A program made the position numbers and the translations under genes. Positions 54,441-64,000 of a stretch of 64,000 nt of DNA are shown piece after piece. Within the stretch, counting starts at the first letter, position 1, and each line of letters opens with the position of its first letter. The notes beneath the pieces are model-generated. The model was not told the DNA's origin and did no database searches. It saw nothing but the letters and a program-made list of their open reading frames with translations. The stretch is from Dirofilaria immitis (Eukaryota; Nematoda; Chromadorea; Rhabditida; Onchocercidae): contig JAKNDB010000108.1 in NCBI GenBank assembly GCA_024305405.1, positions 248,001 to 312,000 of the forward strand, given 5' to 3'.

Positions 54441-55811
54441 TTATATTTGTCGTGGTGCTATTCTTTTTCGTAGCTGCGAATAATGTTTGGTTCGATGATT
54501 AATACGCATATGTTGCACCAAATCGGTGGTTAATCGAAATATGCTACCGCATACTGCACAACAATTTTGATTTGGTATATTAAATGGTGTAAAATTCGGA
54601 TTCAACATTGTATTCATCAAATAATCTAAAAAAAATTAGCAACATTTTTTGTTACAAAGAAATTATTTCAAAATACTATCTGAAAATAAATTAACAAAGG
54701 ATCTTCGAGAATGGAAGAAAAAGAAAAACAAAAAGAAAAAGACAAAAAGCATAAATGTATAAATAATTTTCGTATTCCTTTTTCCTTTTATCCATAATAA
54801 TAGTTCAAGGATTATTATTATTATCTAAACTCTAGTAGATTATCTTATCTTCTTGTATGATCATTATCTTATTGATTAATTTATATTAGATCTAACTATT
54901 TGATGATTCAAGTTAATAGAAATTTTAATAAAATAGTATGTTAAATTTTCCAAAGTTATATTTACCAAAAATTAACTCATAACTTTCTCATAAATTCGAA
55001 AAATTAATAAAAATAATCTTCCTTTGAAGTAATTTAATCTTCCAATGATCAGAATAAATGAAGAAAGAAGATATACTAAACAATTTACTCGGTAATAGCG
55101 TAATATTTAATCGAAAACTCATTGCCGTATCGTGATGTGGTATACCTTTTGAATATTCATTTTGCATAATGGTATTATTATACGGTTGCATTAAATTTTG
55201 TTGATGCTGCAATGAAGGGTTAATTATCATTCATAGTAGCAATTATATTCATAATGCTTCAATTTACTGTTCAAATTTTAAAAATAAAGATTTGACATGT
55301 ATTTAGGTATTATTTGATATACAAATTTCAATATCAAATATAATTTCCAATAGTGGTTTCAGAAGATAATGTAAACACATATACTGTTAATGTTAGTATT
55401 TATATTCTAATATTCTTATCGATTTAATGATTCTCTATCTTTAATTCATTAAGTTGATATTTTCCTTTATAAGAAGTATAGGATACTTATACGATGAATA
55501 TAGTGGCAAATTCTAAAAATTAGTGAAATTTTAACAAACTTAAATAAAATGTAATTTGATGTCGTACAAAAAGAAAAGCATAAATTTATTTCGTCATTTT
55601 AAACCTTTTTTTGATTTATCGACAAAACGACCTTTTTTGATTTATGATAAGTGATAAAAGGATATTTTTTTTCGGAAACCTGGGAAGAGTGATCATTTTG
55701 AAAATCAACTGGACTTGTTTCCTTATTATTGCTGGCCGTATTATAGCAATCATCCAGCGCAGGATTCCATATGCGGCTCTTTTTCGTCATCATATCATTA
55801 TTACTTGTCAT
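54441..55811 (-). CDS. Small protein with one C-terminal C2H2 zinc finger
   Basis: Three exons with agreeing phases (55632-55811, 55089-55206, 54441-54625) give a complete 160-residue protein. It starts MTSNNDMMTKKSRIWNPALD and is rich in Asn, Gln and Ser for its first 100 residues, with no visible domain. The last exon has one classical finger: CAVCGSIFRLTTDLVQHMR followed by INH, that is C-x2-C-x12-H-x4-H, then a basic tail ending KRIAPRQI. A single finger near the C-terminus suggests a DNA-, RNA- or protein-binding nuclear factor, but one finger alone seldom defines a DNA site. I do not recognise an orthologue. The ATG at 55811 is the first in the exon's frame; an upstream non-coding or trans-spliced leader is possible. 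Confidence 0.8.
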
Positions 55812-57084
55812 AATGATATTGAAATTGATATTAGAATTTTAATTCTTCTTAAAAAAATTATTTTCTAAAATATAATCATGCAATTTAGGAACATTTAATC
55901 AATTCAACAAATTTCGCTAAACAATTTTGATTAATTTGAACGATTCTTAAGATTATTTCATCGAGAGTATCATTTTCTATCATACGTTTATATAATTTTT
56001 GAAATTTTTTTACACATAGTTACTTAATAAGAGTTTACAGACGATAAATTAGATGCATACAATTTAAAAGAAATTATGAACACTTATAAATCTTTTTTTT
56101 TATTTTCGAGAATAAAATTATAAAAATAGCTTAATTTATAATAATTAAAAATCTAGTTTAAGATCTGTTTAGTTCTATTAAAGAAATATTCAAGATACCA
56201 ATACGAAATATCGTAAGTTAGATAACAAATTTCGTGTATGAAATTTTTTTAAAAAAAAAAAAAAAAGCAAGGTGAGAGTTGGACGTAAAATCGTTTGAAT
56301 AGCTAAATATGCAAAAGAAGAAAGATTTGAGTTTACATTTTATTTATCCAACGAGATGCCGTATCATCAAATTATGAAAAACTAGTAGGATATCCAGGAA
56401 ATTATGCAAATAAAGGAGAAGGCTTTATTAATAGATGGTAAAAACAGGCAGTGCAAACATGATCGAGAAAGGCGTTAGTTTAATATTCATGAGATAGGAT
56501 AATTTAATTTGATCACATTTCGCCCTGTTTGGAATATTGGCAAGCAATGAAGTATATGAAATTAAATATCTTTTAAAGATGCAATCATGCTAGCAATATC
56601 ATTTTATATTTTTAGCAAATAAACAATTATTGTATCATATCGACTAACATATTATGTTATGGAAGAATTTTGCAATTTTTGATTTCTTATAGATGAAAAA
56701 AAAGAAAATTTGAATCATCATGATTATTTATTATGATAAATTTTAATCATCGATCATTAATTATTAAGTAAAAATTTTGAAATTATAAATATTTATAGCT
56801 TATAACATATTTTTTAAAAACTATCTTACGTATCATTTTCATTCAAATAATTCAGATTGCGCTGAATATTATTTGTATTGAAAAATTAACATAGTGAGTA
56901 AAAAAATACATGATAAAGTAAAATATCATGAAGTTCAATGCCAATCCAAAGAAGCATTATTTCTTCCCTCTATGGAATAACATCAAAGATAAAATAGCCG
57001 CTAGTAAATGCAGCTCATTTAGTTATCATTTAATTTATCAATCAATCCAAGCATTTTTCAAAATTTTCGAACTTTTTTTATAAA
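55812..57084. other. Intergenic region upstream of the zinc-finger gene
   Basis: About 1.3 kb of AT-rich sequence with no supported exon. It lies 5' of the minus-strand zinc-finger gene and presumably includes its promoter. A poly-A run lies at about 56250-56266. Confidence 0.55.
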
Positions 57085-57369
57085 TTAAAAAAGATTACTA
57101 AACTGATAAAATCGGGACAGTAAATGGTGTTGCATAGATAAAATTGTATATAGCAAACTGATGTTCATATCGATATTTCTATATTTTCCATATTGCGGAT
57201 AAGGAATATCCTGATTCAAAACATATCCACTCCTCAACAAACTGTCCATAGCTGTCAATCCATTTACATCCACTGCCCCATGTTTAAATTCATTCCGAAA
57301 TTCTGCATATAAATACAAATCACAAGGGAACATCAGAGATATATCCATCCGTTTTATCTGACATGTCAT
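57085..57369 (-). CDS. Hypothetical short ORF, 94 codons
   Basis: An open frame starting MTCQIKRMDISLMFPCDLYL, with a middle part (about 57180-57310) that is clearly less AT-rich than its surroundings and reads protein-like: VDVNGLTAMDSLLRSGYVL, then IPYPQYGKYR. There is no domain I recognise. An acceptor-like TATATGCAG lies inside it at about 57303-57311, so only the right-hand part may be an exon. It sits 0.8 kb downstream of the nucleoporin stop on the same strand, so it may also be 3' UTR. Confidence 0.3.
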   Translation of the reverse strand: MTCQIKRMDISLMFPCDLYLYAEFRNEFKHGAVDVNGLTAMDSLLRSGYVLNQDIPYPQYGKYRNIDMNISLLYTILSMQHHLLSRFYQFSNLF

Positions 57370-58145
57370 ATATTTGATTGTTTCTAGCCTTCGATGACTT
57401 TAAAAATTATTTCAAAAAATTTGCAACTTTTACAATTCATTTCTTTTTAGCTTGCCCTTCATAAATAGCTCATAGACTAAGGTAGACACATTAACAACCG
57501 AAGAGTTCAAGTGTCACGCAGCACACTGAAGCAACGTAGATAAAATTAATAAATGTATTTAAGCATATCTGATTTCGTTTTTTAACAAGAGAAAACACCA
57601 AATTTAATATAAGATTTTGAATACGTTGCTATATGCGAGAATACTGGATGTATGAAACAAGATTCCTTTCCTTCTTACAACCATGTTTCAATGTCTATAC
57701 TACACTGATTATCAAAGTCCATTTATAATATATCAGAATATTAAAATACGACAAAATAATAAAAATATAAATGAAATACTTTCTAAGAACTCAGTTTAGA
57801 CTGTGTATTTGATGTTCATTAATAGATGATGGTTGAAAAAGTGAATCAAGAAATATACAGAATTTTTGAAATTTCACCATTTCTGAAAAAAACAGTTTCA
57901 AAAAAGTATATAATGCCATATAAATCAGATAAATTCACAAGAACTGTCAAAAAAACCAATAATCATTATCAATCATCAACTGCCAGAGTAGAATAAATAG
58001 CGTCAAAAGTCAGAGAACGTTAAAAACTCTCACTGATTCTATTAATTTTACGACAATCTTCAGGTTTTTCATGAATTGGCTTTTTTGTTGATTGCTGAGA
58101 TACATACAAATGTGAACCAATATTTTATGCCACGTGACTATTTCA
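57370..58145. other. Region downstream of the nucleoporin stop
   Basis: About 780 bases with no supported exon, immediately 3' of the nucleoporin gene on the minus strand; probably its 3' UTR plus spacer. Confidence 0.5.
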
Positions 58146-60567
58146 TTATGAAACAAAACTCCATAATTTATCTAGCAATCCTTGAGACTTCACTGGTTCT
58201 GTTTCCTCATCAACCTGCAAAACGTGCTTACATTTAGTCACATATACTTGAGAAAATATTTTAATAATTCCATCTAAGCCCCCATCCATAATAGTCCTTC
58301 GTCCTACTTACTCTCCAGATAAATAATATAAGAGTTTAAAAATATATCGCTAAATTAAAAACAGAGTTATACGGCAATTAAGTCCGAAAATGACAACAGA
58401 CTAAAGTTTCGACTGCAAATATGAAGACATATTTGTTAAGTATTGAAAACAAAAAGTTAGAAACAAGTTAGAAATTCAGGATCAAACAATGAAATATGAT
58501 TTAAAGTAACTCACTCGATAATAACTATCTATTGAATTGAAAGAAGCACGTAGAGAACGAATTCCTGGCCGAGCAGATGACGAAATTAACGAAGAATTAA
58601 AACTTGTTTCTAGTGGACGTGAGACCGTATTTGGTGAAATTAAGGGAGTAACTCCGCATAACAAAGAATTTTCTGACAAAATGGATCTATTGTGGGCGAT
58701 GTTTTCATTATTTGTGTGTGAAAATGAGTTGAGATACGTGTCATCCTCTAAATTCACCAACTCCTGCAAATAGTATAACGTAATGACAATGAGAATATTT
58801 CAAATTGATTTAGTAGATTACGAGAGAAAAGGCAAGACCTTATCCAACATTTAAATTTATTATGCAATAAAAACATTCAAAACTGAAAATAAACGATAAA
58901 GGACTTCTTGCCTCATTATTAACTGGAAGTACTCCTAGGCGTAACCGACCATCTACAATTTGTCCATTTCGAGAAAGAGCTTGCTGGGCATGAATGGGTG
59001 AGGCATAACGCAAATGCATCCAATTGCCTTCTTTTGGAAACTGGAACAAGAAATTTTATGATGACATAAAAGACAAGATCTGAAGACTGAAATATATTTA
59101 CGACGTTGAAAATGAGAAAAAAATATAAAAGTACCCGATGAGCAACAACTGTTCCATGCCGTGCAAATAATTTAAGGACATTTGTTGCATCTTCACGGGA
59201 AAAACCAAACACAGTAATCCAATGTGCAGCAATTTCTTCTCTAAAGCAATGAATAAATATTGAATGTTTGATATCATAATCATCAAATCCTAATTCTTAT
59301 CATTTGGCTAGAACTTGATTTGGTACATAAAGAATAACATAATGCCTACTGTGTTTGAATGTCCAATGTGCCTGATATGTTTGCAGATATGGAAGTTGAA
59401 TCTTTGGATAGAGGCTCTGGCGATAGCAATTCTCTCTCATGGAACGAAGAGGAGGATCTGGAAAAATTAAATGAGACAAACGTTATAAAAACGGTGATAC
59501 CTATTTAAAAAAATGTATAATTCGATAAGTATTCCTGAAGAAGTTTAAATTTCCTTTTTCGAGCAAAACTAATTCAAACAAAAATTACGGAAATGAAAAA
59601 AGAGTACCAACTGAAACATCTGGTCCTTTTGAAGATGACTTATCTAGATCAGTATCCATGTAAAAATTTTCACGGGCATTGTTTGAATAAATATGTTTCG
59701 TTTGCGTCAATGATGGTGACCAGTGAACACTTTTGCTTGTTTGACTACCTACAACATCATTTACATGAATTGCAATTTTTCTATCCATCAAAGATGTAAA
59801 TTTTATCTGAATGTAAGTGAAAAAGTTGCACTTAGAGTAACGAAATAGAATATCTTAATCTATTATTACTAATGCATAAAATAATAATTCTCTCTGTCTT
59901 GCAAGTTACAATATTTCTTACAAATATTCACATATCTCATCTCTGCAACGACTACAAGCCAGATGCATTCCTGTATGATGGAATGGCAAACATCAATCTG
60001 CAGTAAGCAATCACAATCTCAGTTGTCGAATAGCTTAACTGAATTCAACCGTCAGTGCGAAAAGAGACTTAAATCACTTCTAAATATATCATTTTTCGAC
60101 ACAACTAATAAGACAGCAATTCAAATCAAAAGAAAATGCAAACTGGAATCAGAAATGATTACTATTCTTCGAAATCATGGATGATCTTAATATATCTGAT
60201 TGATCTGATGATCGCTTCTCTGGAGTATCACTGGCTGAAATTAAAAAGAATTATTGAAATTTCTAGTCCAATTACTCAAAACTTGAAAATATTTCTAAAA
60301 ATCCGTATCTTCAAGGTTGAATTCTAAACCGCACAGAAAGATTTTCAGATGCAAATCTCAAATATACGACTCTTATCAACAAAGTTGAAAATGTAGCATT
60401 AGGAAAAGTAAAATGAACCCTACTGAAAGATGCAATCAAGCTTCGACGCCTGCTACGAGAACCAAAGAGAAAATTTGGTGTTGCATGCTGCGTTGCCAAT
60501 GATCCGGTATTACTACCGGATAATCGATTGGAATCCGAAAAACTGAGTTTTCAGATTCCGAAATCAT
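58146..60567 (-). CDS. npp-19: Nucleoporin Nup35/Nup53 (NPP-19 type)
   Basis: Membrane-anchoring nucleoporin of the pore inner ring. Exons: 60424-60567 (or from ATG 60499), 60163-60234, about 59600-59807, 59350-59457, 59135-59240, 58912-59040, 58515-58763, 58146-58214. The Nup35-type RRM is clear: HWITVFGFSREDATNVLKLF, then NWMHLRYASPIHAQQALSRN and GRLRLGVLPVN. The C-terminus LLDKLWSFVS fits the family's amphipathic membrane-binding helix. The N-terminal half is Ser/Asn-rich, with FLFGSRSRRRSL, VHWSPSL and PPLRSM, the last resembling the PPxRSI motif. The intron after 58912 has a GC donor (GAG then GCAAGA). Three N-terminal joins fit only if a homopolymer base is wrong: T-run about 60546-60550, A-run about 59802-59805, and TT at about 59430. 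The RRM and C-terminus are secure; the N-terminal model is tentative. Confidence 0.85.
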
Positions 60568-61539
60568 TGCGATTCTGGAAATTAAGTTTTCATATGTCTG
60601 AATATTTGAAGATGTTTTATACTTTTCACGAATTTCTCTTCCTTCACTAGAACTTGACGACGTATAATTCTACATTCGAACACATGCTACTAAGTGGAAA
60701 GATGGAGAAGTATAAAAACACTTGGAGTGGTAAAGAATAAAATTCAAAAAACCATCCCGGTTGACGAAGGATAAATCCCAGGAGAGACCACCAATCTATT
60801 TCATCTATAACGTATATCAGGCACACTGGACCATAATTAGGCAAAGTGTTGCAACTAAAATATAGACCGAACCAAAACTATGGATGAAGTGTTGCAAATA
60901 AAATATGAACCAATTGGAAGAATCTTCAAAATTTGATAACTGATAATAATTGTGCGGTGTTTATTCTCCTTTTCTATTGCCATGTGTATTCAAATATTCA
61001 ATAGACTCTTAGAATTTTTATCATTCTTCAACTCTCTTCTTCATAGATCATTCCTTGTGTTGCTCGCAATCACTATTCCTATCACATAGCATTGTATTTT
61101 TTATATTCTATTAAGTTTCAAATCTTTCCTTTTTTATCCTCATTGTTTTCATAAGTTTTTAATAACTTTTCATTTGTAACTTTCTCTGATGATTTCGTTC
61201 TTCTGATGGAATGATTATCTCAGAAAATGACGACAGTTTTGCAGTTACAGCTGGCAATATGGTATATTCAATTGATAATCTCGAAGGAAAGAAAGCTATC
61301 AATTGTACTTTATCTTTTCAAGTCATATCAGTTTATCAGTTTTACTAAAATTGGAAATATCAGAATTTTCTTTGTATCGACAACTAACGAATTCTTGCCA
61401 CATTTCCATTTCCATGATACGCTGACATTTTTCCATTGATAAAAAAGATTCTCATTATTATTGATCAAATAACTTAATAATATTGGTATTAATAATATTG
61501 ATAATAATAATAATAATAGTGATAATAATAATAATATTG

Positions 61540-61634
<95 letters not shown>

Positions 61635-62758
61635 TGAATAATACTAAATAATAATAATAATAATAATTTATAATAACAATAATGATATAATAAATACTAG
61701 TAACTAACTAAATATCGTCTACGTAAAGTGATGTCAATGTTTGGAATGAGATACTGTATTGTAAATATGAAAGTGTATATTATTAAAATGTGTCAAAAAC
61801 CCGACAATGAATTTTATAGTGAATAATGCATTTTTCTTACTAACATTACATATTGCACATAAGATATTTCGGCAAATTAAAGACCGGTAAAGTTTGGTTA
61901 GTGAATAGCAAGGTAGAAGATACAATATATTATCGTTATTAATTATTTGCTTTATATTAATCGAATATTACATTTGATAGAAGTGTAATATTCGAAAAGC
62001 CAAAATAAGTATGATTCATATATAGGCATCTATCATTTCATGAAGAAATTAATCAATTTAAGTAAAAAGAAGCAATATTTATTCATTTTCATTATTATAT
62101 AAAAACTATATTAAATTATTTCATCTTTTTTTCCCCGCTTTACGAGAACCCGTATGAAAAGAATGGCTTAATATGAGAGAAATACCGAGAAGAAGAGTGA
62201 CATTTCAATTTCATCTTCATTTATTTATCAGATGAAACATTCTATGATAATTCTCTATAATTAGAAGCAATTAGTTGCAATTATTAATATCTCTTTCATA
62301 TAACATTATCATATGTTAAGATGATATAATATTGAAAATAAACATTAAGAAAAAAAAGCCTTCAAATAATTAGGTCTTATAAATAACATATTGGTAACTT
62401 AGAATAAAGAATTAATTGAAATTCTTTAGATTTCAAATTGTTTTATTTTGATTTTTTAAATTTAATAGAACTAACTAATTTCCTTTTTTTGTTGTTCTAT
62501 TTAAGATGAATAGATAGTAATACTCAATAAATTTCAATCAATTGGAAATTAAAAAGTGTCGTCGTGAATATGCAATCAATAATGTTGTTTTCCTAAGAAA
62601 ATAGCAATAGTTGAACTGTCAAGTTTAGATAAACAAAATTATAGAATTATTGTAGGAATAATTTTCCTTCTTTTATTTATATTTTCTCAATTAATTCATT
62701 TCTGATAATAGTTCGAAGATTGCAATACGAAAATTAAAGGAAGCTTTTGTTATGATAG
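60568..62758. other. Intergenic region with long (AAT)n tract
   Basis: About 2.2 kb between the start of the nucleoporin gene and the coiled-coil gene's 3' duplication. It is AT-rich, with no supported exon. It should include the nucleoporin promoter and the coiled-coil 3' UTR. It is dominated by the AAT microsatellite listed separately. Confidence 0.55.
61490..61672. repeat. (AAT)n trinucleotide microsatellite
   Basis: About 180 bases of ATA/AAT triplets with a few GAT and ACA interruptions. A Leu-rich ORF on the minus strand is an artefact of it. Confidence 0.95.
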
Positions 62759-62865
62759 ATAGGATTGTATTATCAAATTTATAAATCATATCTTTCTTGA
62801 GAACATTCCGATCATAGGATTGTATTATCAAATTTATAAATCATATCTTTCTTGAGAACATTCCG
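62759..62865. repeat. 55-bp-period tandem duplication over the coiled-coil stop codon
   Basis: Two identical 52-base copies, 62759-62810 and 62814-62865, separated by CGATCATA-like spacer bases (period 55). Each contains the last codons (ECSQERYDL) and the TAA stop of the minus-strand coiled-coil gene; only the right copy is used, because it comes first in the transcript. The left copy is a 3' UTR duplicate of the end of the gene. Confidence 0.93.
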
Positions 62866-63887
62866 TTGTTGTTGTTGTTGTATTCGTTTCTGATATTCCC
62901 ATTTTATTTTCCAACATTGCAACATCCGCTTCCATTTCTGATTGTTCTGCAACTAACAGTAAGCCAACAATTTATCATTAATTTCCTTTAAATTCCTTGA
63001 AAGCAATGATAGGTATGCGAAAATGAACTTATAACGATTTAAATTTAGTGTTGATATTTTCATTGATCAGTACTGATAAACTCACGTTTTAAAAGTTCGA
63101 TTTCACGATATTGTCTACGTATTTTTGTTTTTAGGCTTGCATTTTCATCACGTAATGATTCCAGTTCAGCGAGTGCCATTCGATATTGATGTTCCCATGT
63201 TTCACCATATACACCCTGTGATTTGTTAATATTTTCGAGATGATTGATCTGCAAAAATATTGACTGATTATTTACATAATTGCGTAATAATATATTTCAA
63301 AGAAAGAAATTGCAATTTAGATTTGGAAAAATTTCTCAAATTAAATAAATGTTTTCCTGAAATTATCAATCATATCGATAAGTTGCTGATAGCATTCATT
63401 TATTAATGCATTATTACATACCGATTTTTAAAAATATTTAATTTTAATTTTACTTGTGTTAAAGCTCGATTAAGTTGTGATGTTCTACTATTAAGTTCTT
63501 TTTGCAGCTCTTCGATTGTTCGTTCTTCTCTGATACCTCGTTTCTTAATTTCATTTGACCGTGATAACGTATCCATTTTCATTCTCATTTTTCTTCTATA
63601 ATAGAATTAATTGATAATATAAAGGCGTAAAAAGTTGAATTATTTAATTAGAAATGGATAAAATTCTAACCTTTCTTCTAGTATTTCTGTTTGTCCATCT
63701 TTCACTGCCTTTTCATACTTGTTTCGTACATTTTCTAATTCATTTTGAGTTCTCTTCAAGCGTAATTCATATTCATGATTTTTCTTTTCTTCATCCGATA
63801 ATGATTGTTCCAATTGTTTTACCGAAATGTCCAAAGTGCGAACTTTTTGCGATAGCATATCTCGTTCCTCAAATACTTTTAAATAAA
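62834..63887 (-). CDS. Coiled-coil protein, C-terminal part (gene cut by window edge)
   Basis: Four exons with agreeing phases: 63671-63887, 63454-63595, 63086-63248, 62834-62952; earlier exons lie beyond 64000. The about 213 residues seen are almost entirely heptad-like and charged, for example VRTLDISVKQLEQSLSDEE, RTQNELENVRNKYEKAV, TIEELQKELNSRTSQLNRA and LAELESLRDENASLKTKI. The end is a short non-coil tail with a poly-Thr run (ETNTTTTTE) encoded by an ACA repeat, ending ERYDL. There is no enzymatic or other domain. Such coils occur in centrosomal, ciliary, myosin-like and trafficking proteins; I cannot choose between these. The exon from 63454 must use the donor GTAAAA at 63453; the stronger-looking GTATGT about 30 bases on gives the wrong phase. 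Confidence 0.82.
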
Positions 63888-64000
63888 CTATGGAAAAAAA
63901 ACGATAAAAAGTCCCGGTTATCAATTATCAAGAATCATTAGTTATCATCAAAATATTTGTAGGTTAAAAAAGTTATAACGCGATAAGCATTTGAACATTT

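Noticed and set aside
58537..58773. Plus-strand ORF of 78 codons
   Set aside because: Antisense shadow of the nucleoporin exon 58515-58763, whose phase and homology fit the minus strand.
1..64000. Transposons, CRISPR arrays, bacterial (Wolbachia-like) inserts, viral genes
   Set aside because: I looked for transposase, reverse-transcriptase, long terminal or spaced repeats and bacterial-type gene runs and saw none; only simple and short tandem repeats are present.

Overview
The window looks like nuclear DNA of a nematode, most likely a filarial or related parasitic species. I infer this from the strongly AT-rich sequence, genes of many small exons (70-400 bp) split by short to medium GT-AG introns with T-rich acceptors, and families typical of worms: a conventional protein kinase C of the pkc-2 type, an hnRNP A/B-like protein, cytochrome c, a Nup35/Nup53 nucleoporin, an F-box/LRR protein and a single-zinc-finger protein. 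The species cannot be named from sequence alone. There is no sign of bacterial operons, CRISPR arrays, viral genes or intact transposons.

Layout. (1) 0.3-5.8 kb, minus strand: N-terminal half of a conventional PKC (pseudosubstrate, C1A, C1B, C2); its kinase domain lies beyond the left edge. Two alternative first exons are visible. (2) 6-28 kb: about 22 kb with no gene I can support, holding microsatellites, a 24-bp minisatellite, a 66-bp tandem duplication and a G-quadruplex motif. (3) 28.1-30.6 kb, minus strand: a seven-exon gene for a probable secreted, furin-processed, cysteine-rich growth factor or cytokine-like protein, the most novel-looking gene here. (4) 31.4-31.9 kb, minus strand: an ORF with membrane segments and an Asp-rich tail made by a GAT/GAC microsatellite. 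(5) 32-41.4 kb: no convincing gene, several microsatellites. (6) 41.4-45.7 kb, plus strand: an 11-exon F-box/leucine-rich-repeat gene. (7) 47.8-63.9 kb: a run of minus-strand genes: two-RRM hnRNP A/B-like protein, cytochrome c, C2H2 zinc-finger protein, NPP-19/Nup35, and a coiled-coil protein cut by the right edge. They are too far apart to argue for a nematode operon.

Exon models were built by hand by joining open frames at GT/AG (once GC/AG) sites and checking that phases agree. The main anomaly is that several conserved genes carry a one-base frame break inside a short homopolymer. Cytochrome c is the clearest; others lie in the secreted factor, the hnRNP and PKC C1B, with probable ones in Nup35. 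Single-copy housekeeping genes are unlikely all to be broken, so the simplest reading is homopolymer error in a draft assembly. Annotation pipelines would truncate these genes or call them pseudogenes.

The genes act in unrelated processes: lipid/Ca2+ signalling, secreted signalling, ubiquitin ligase targeting, RNA binding, respiration, the nuclear pore. I found no evidence that they form one system.
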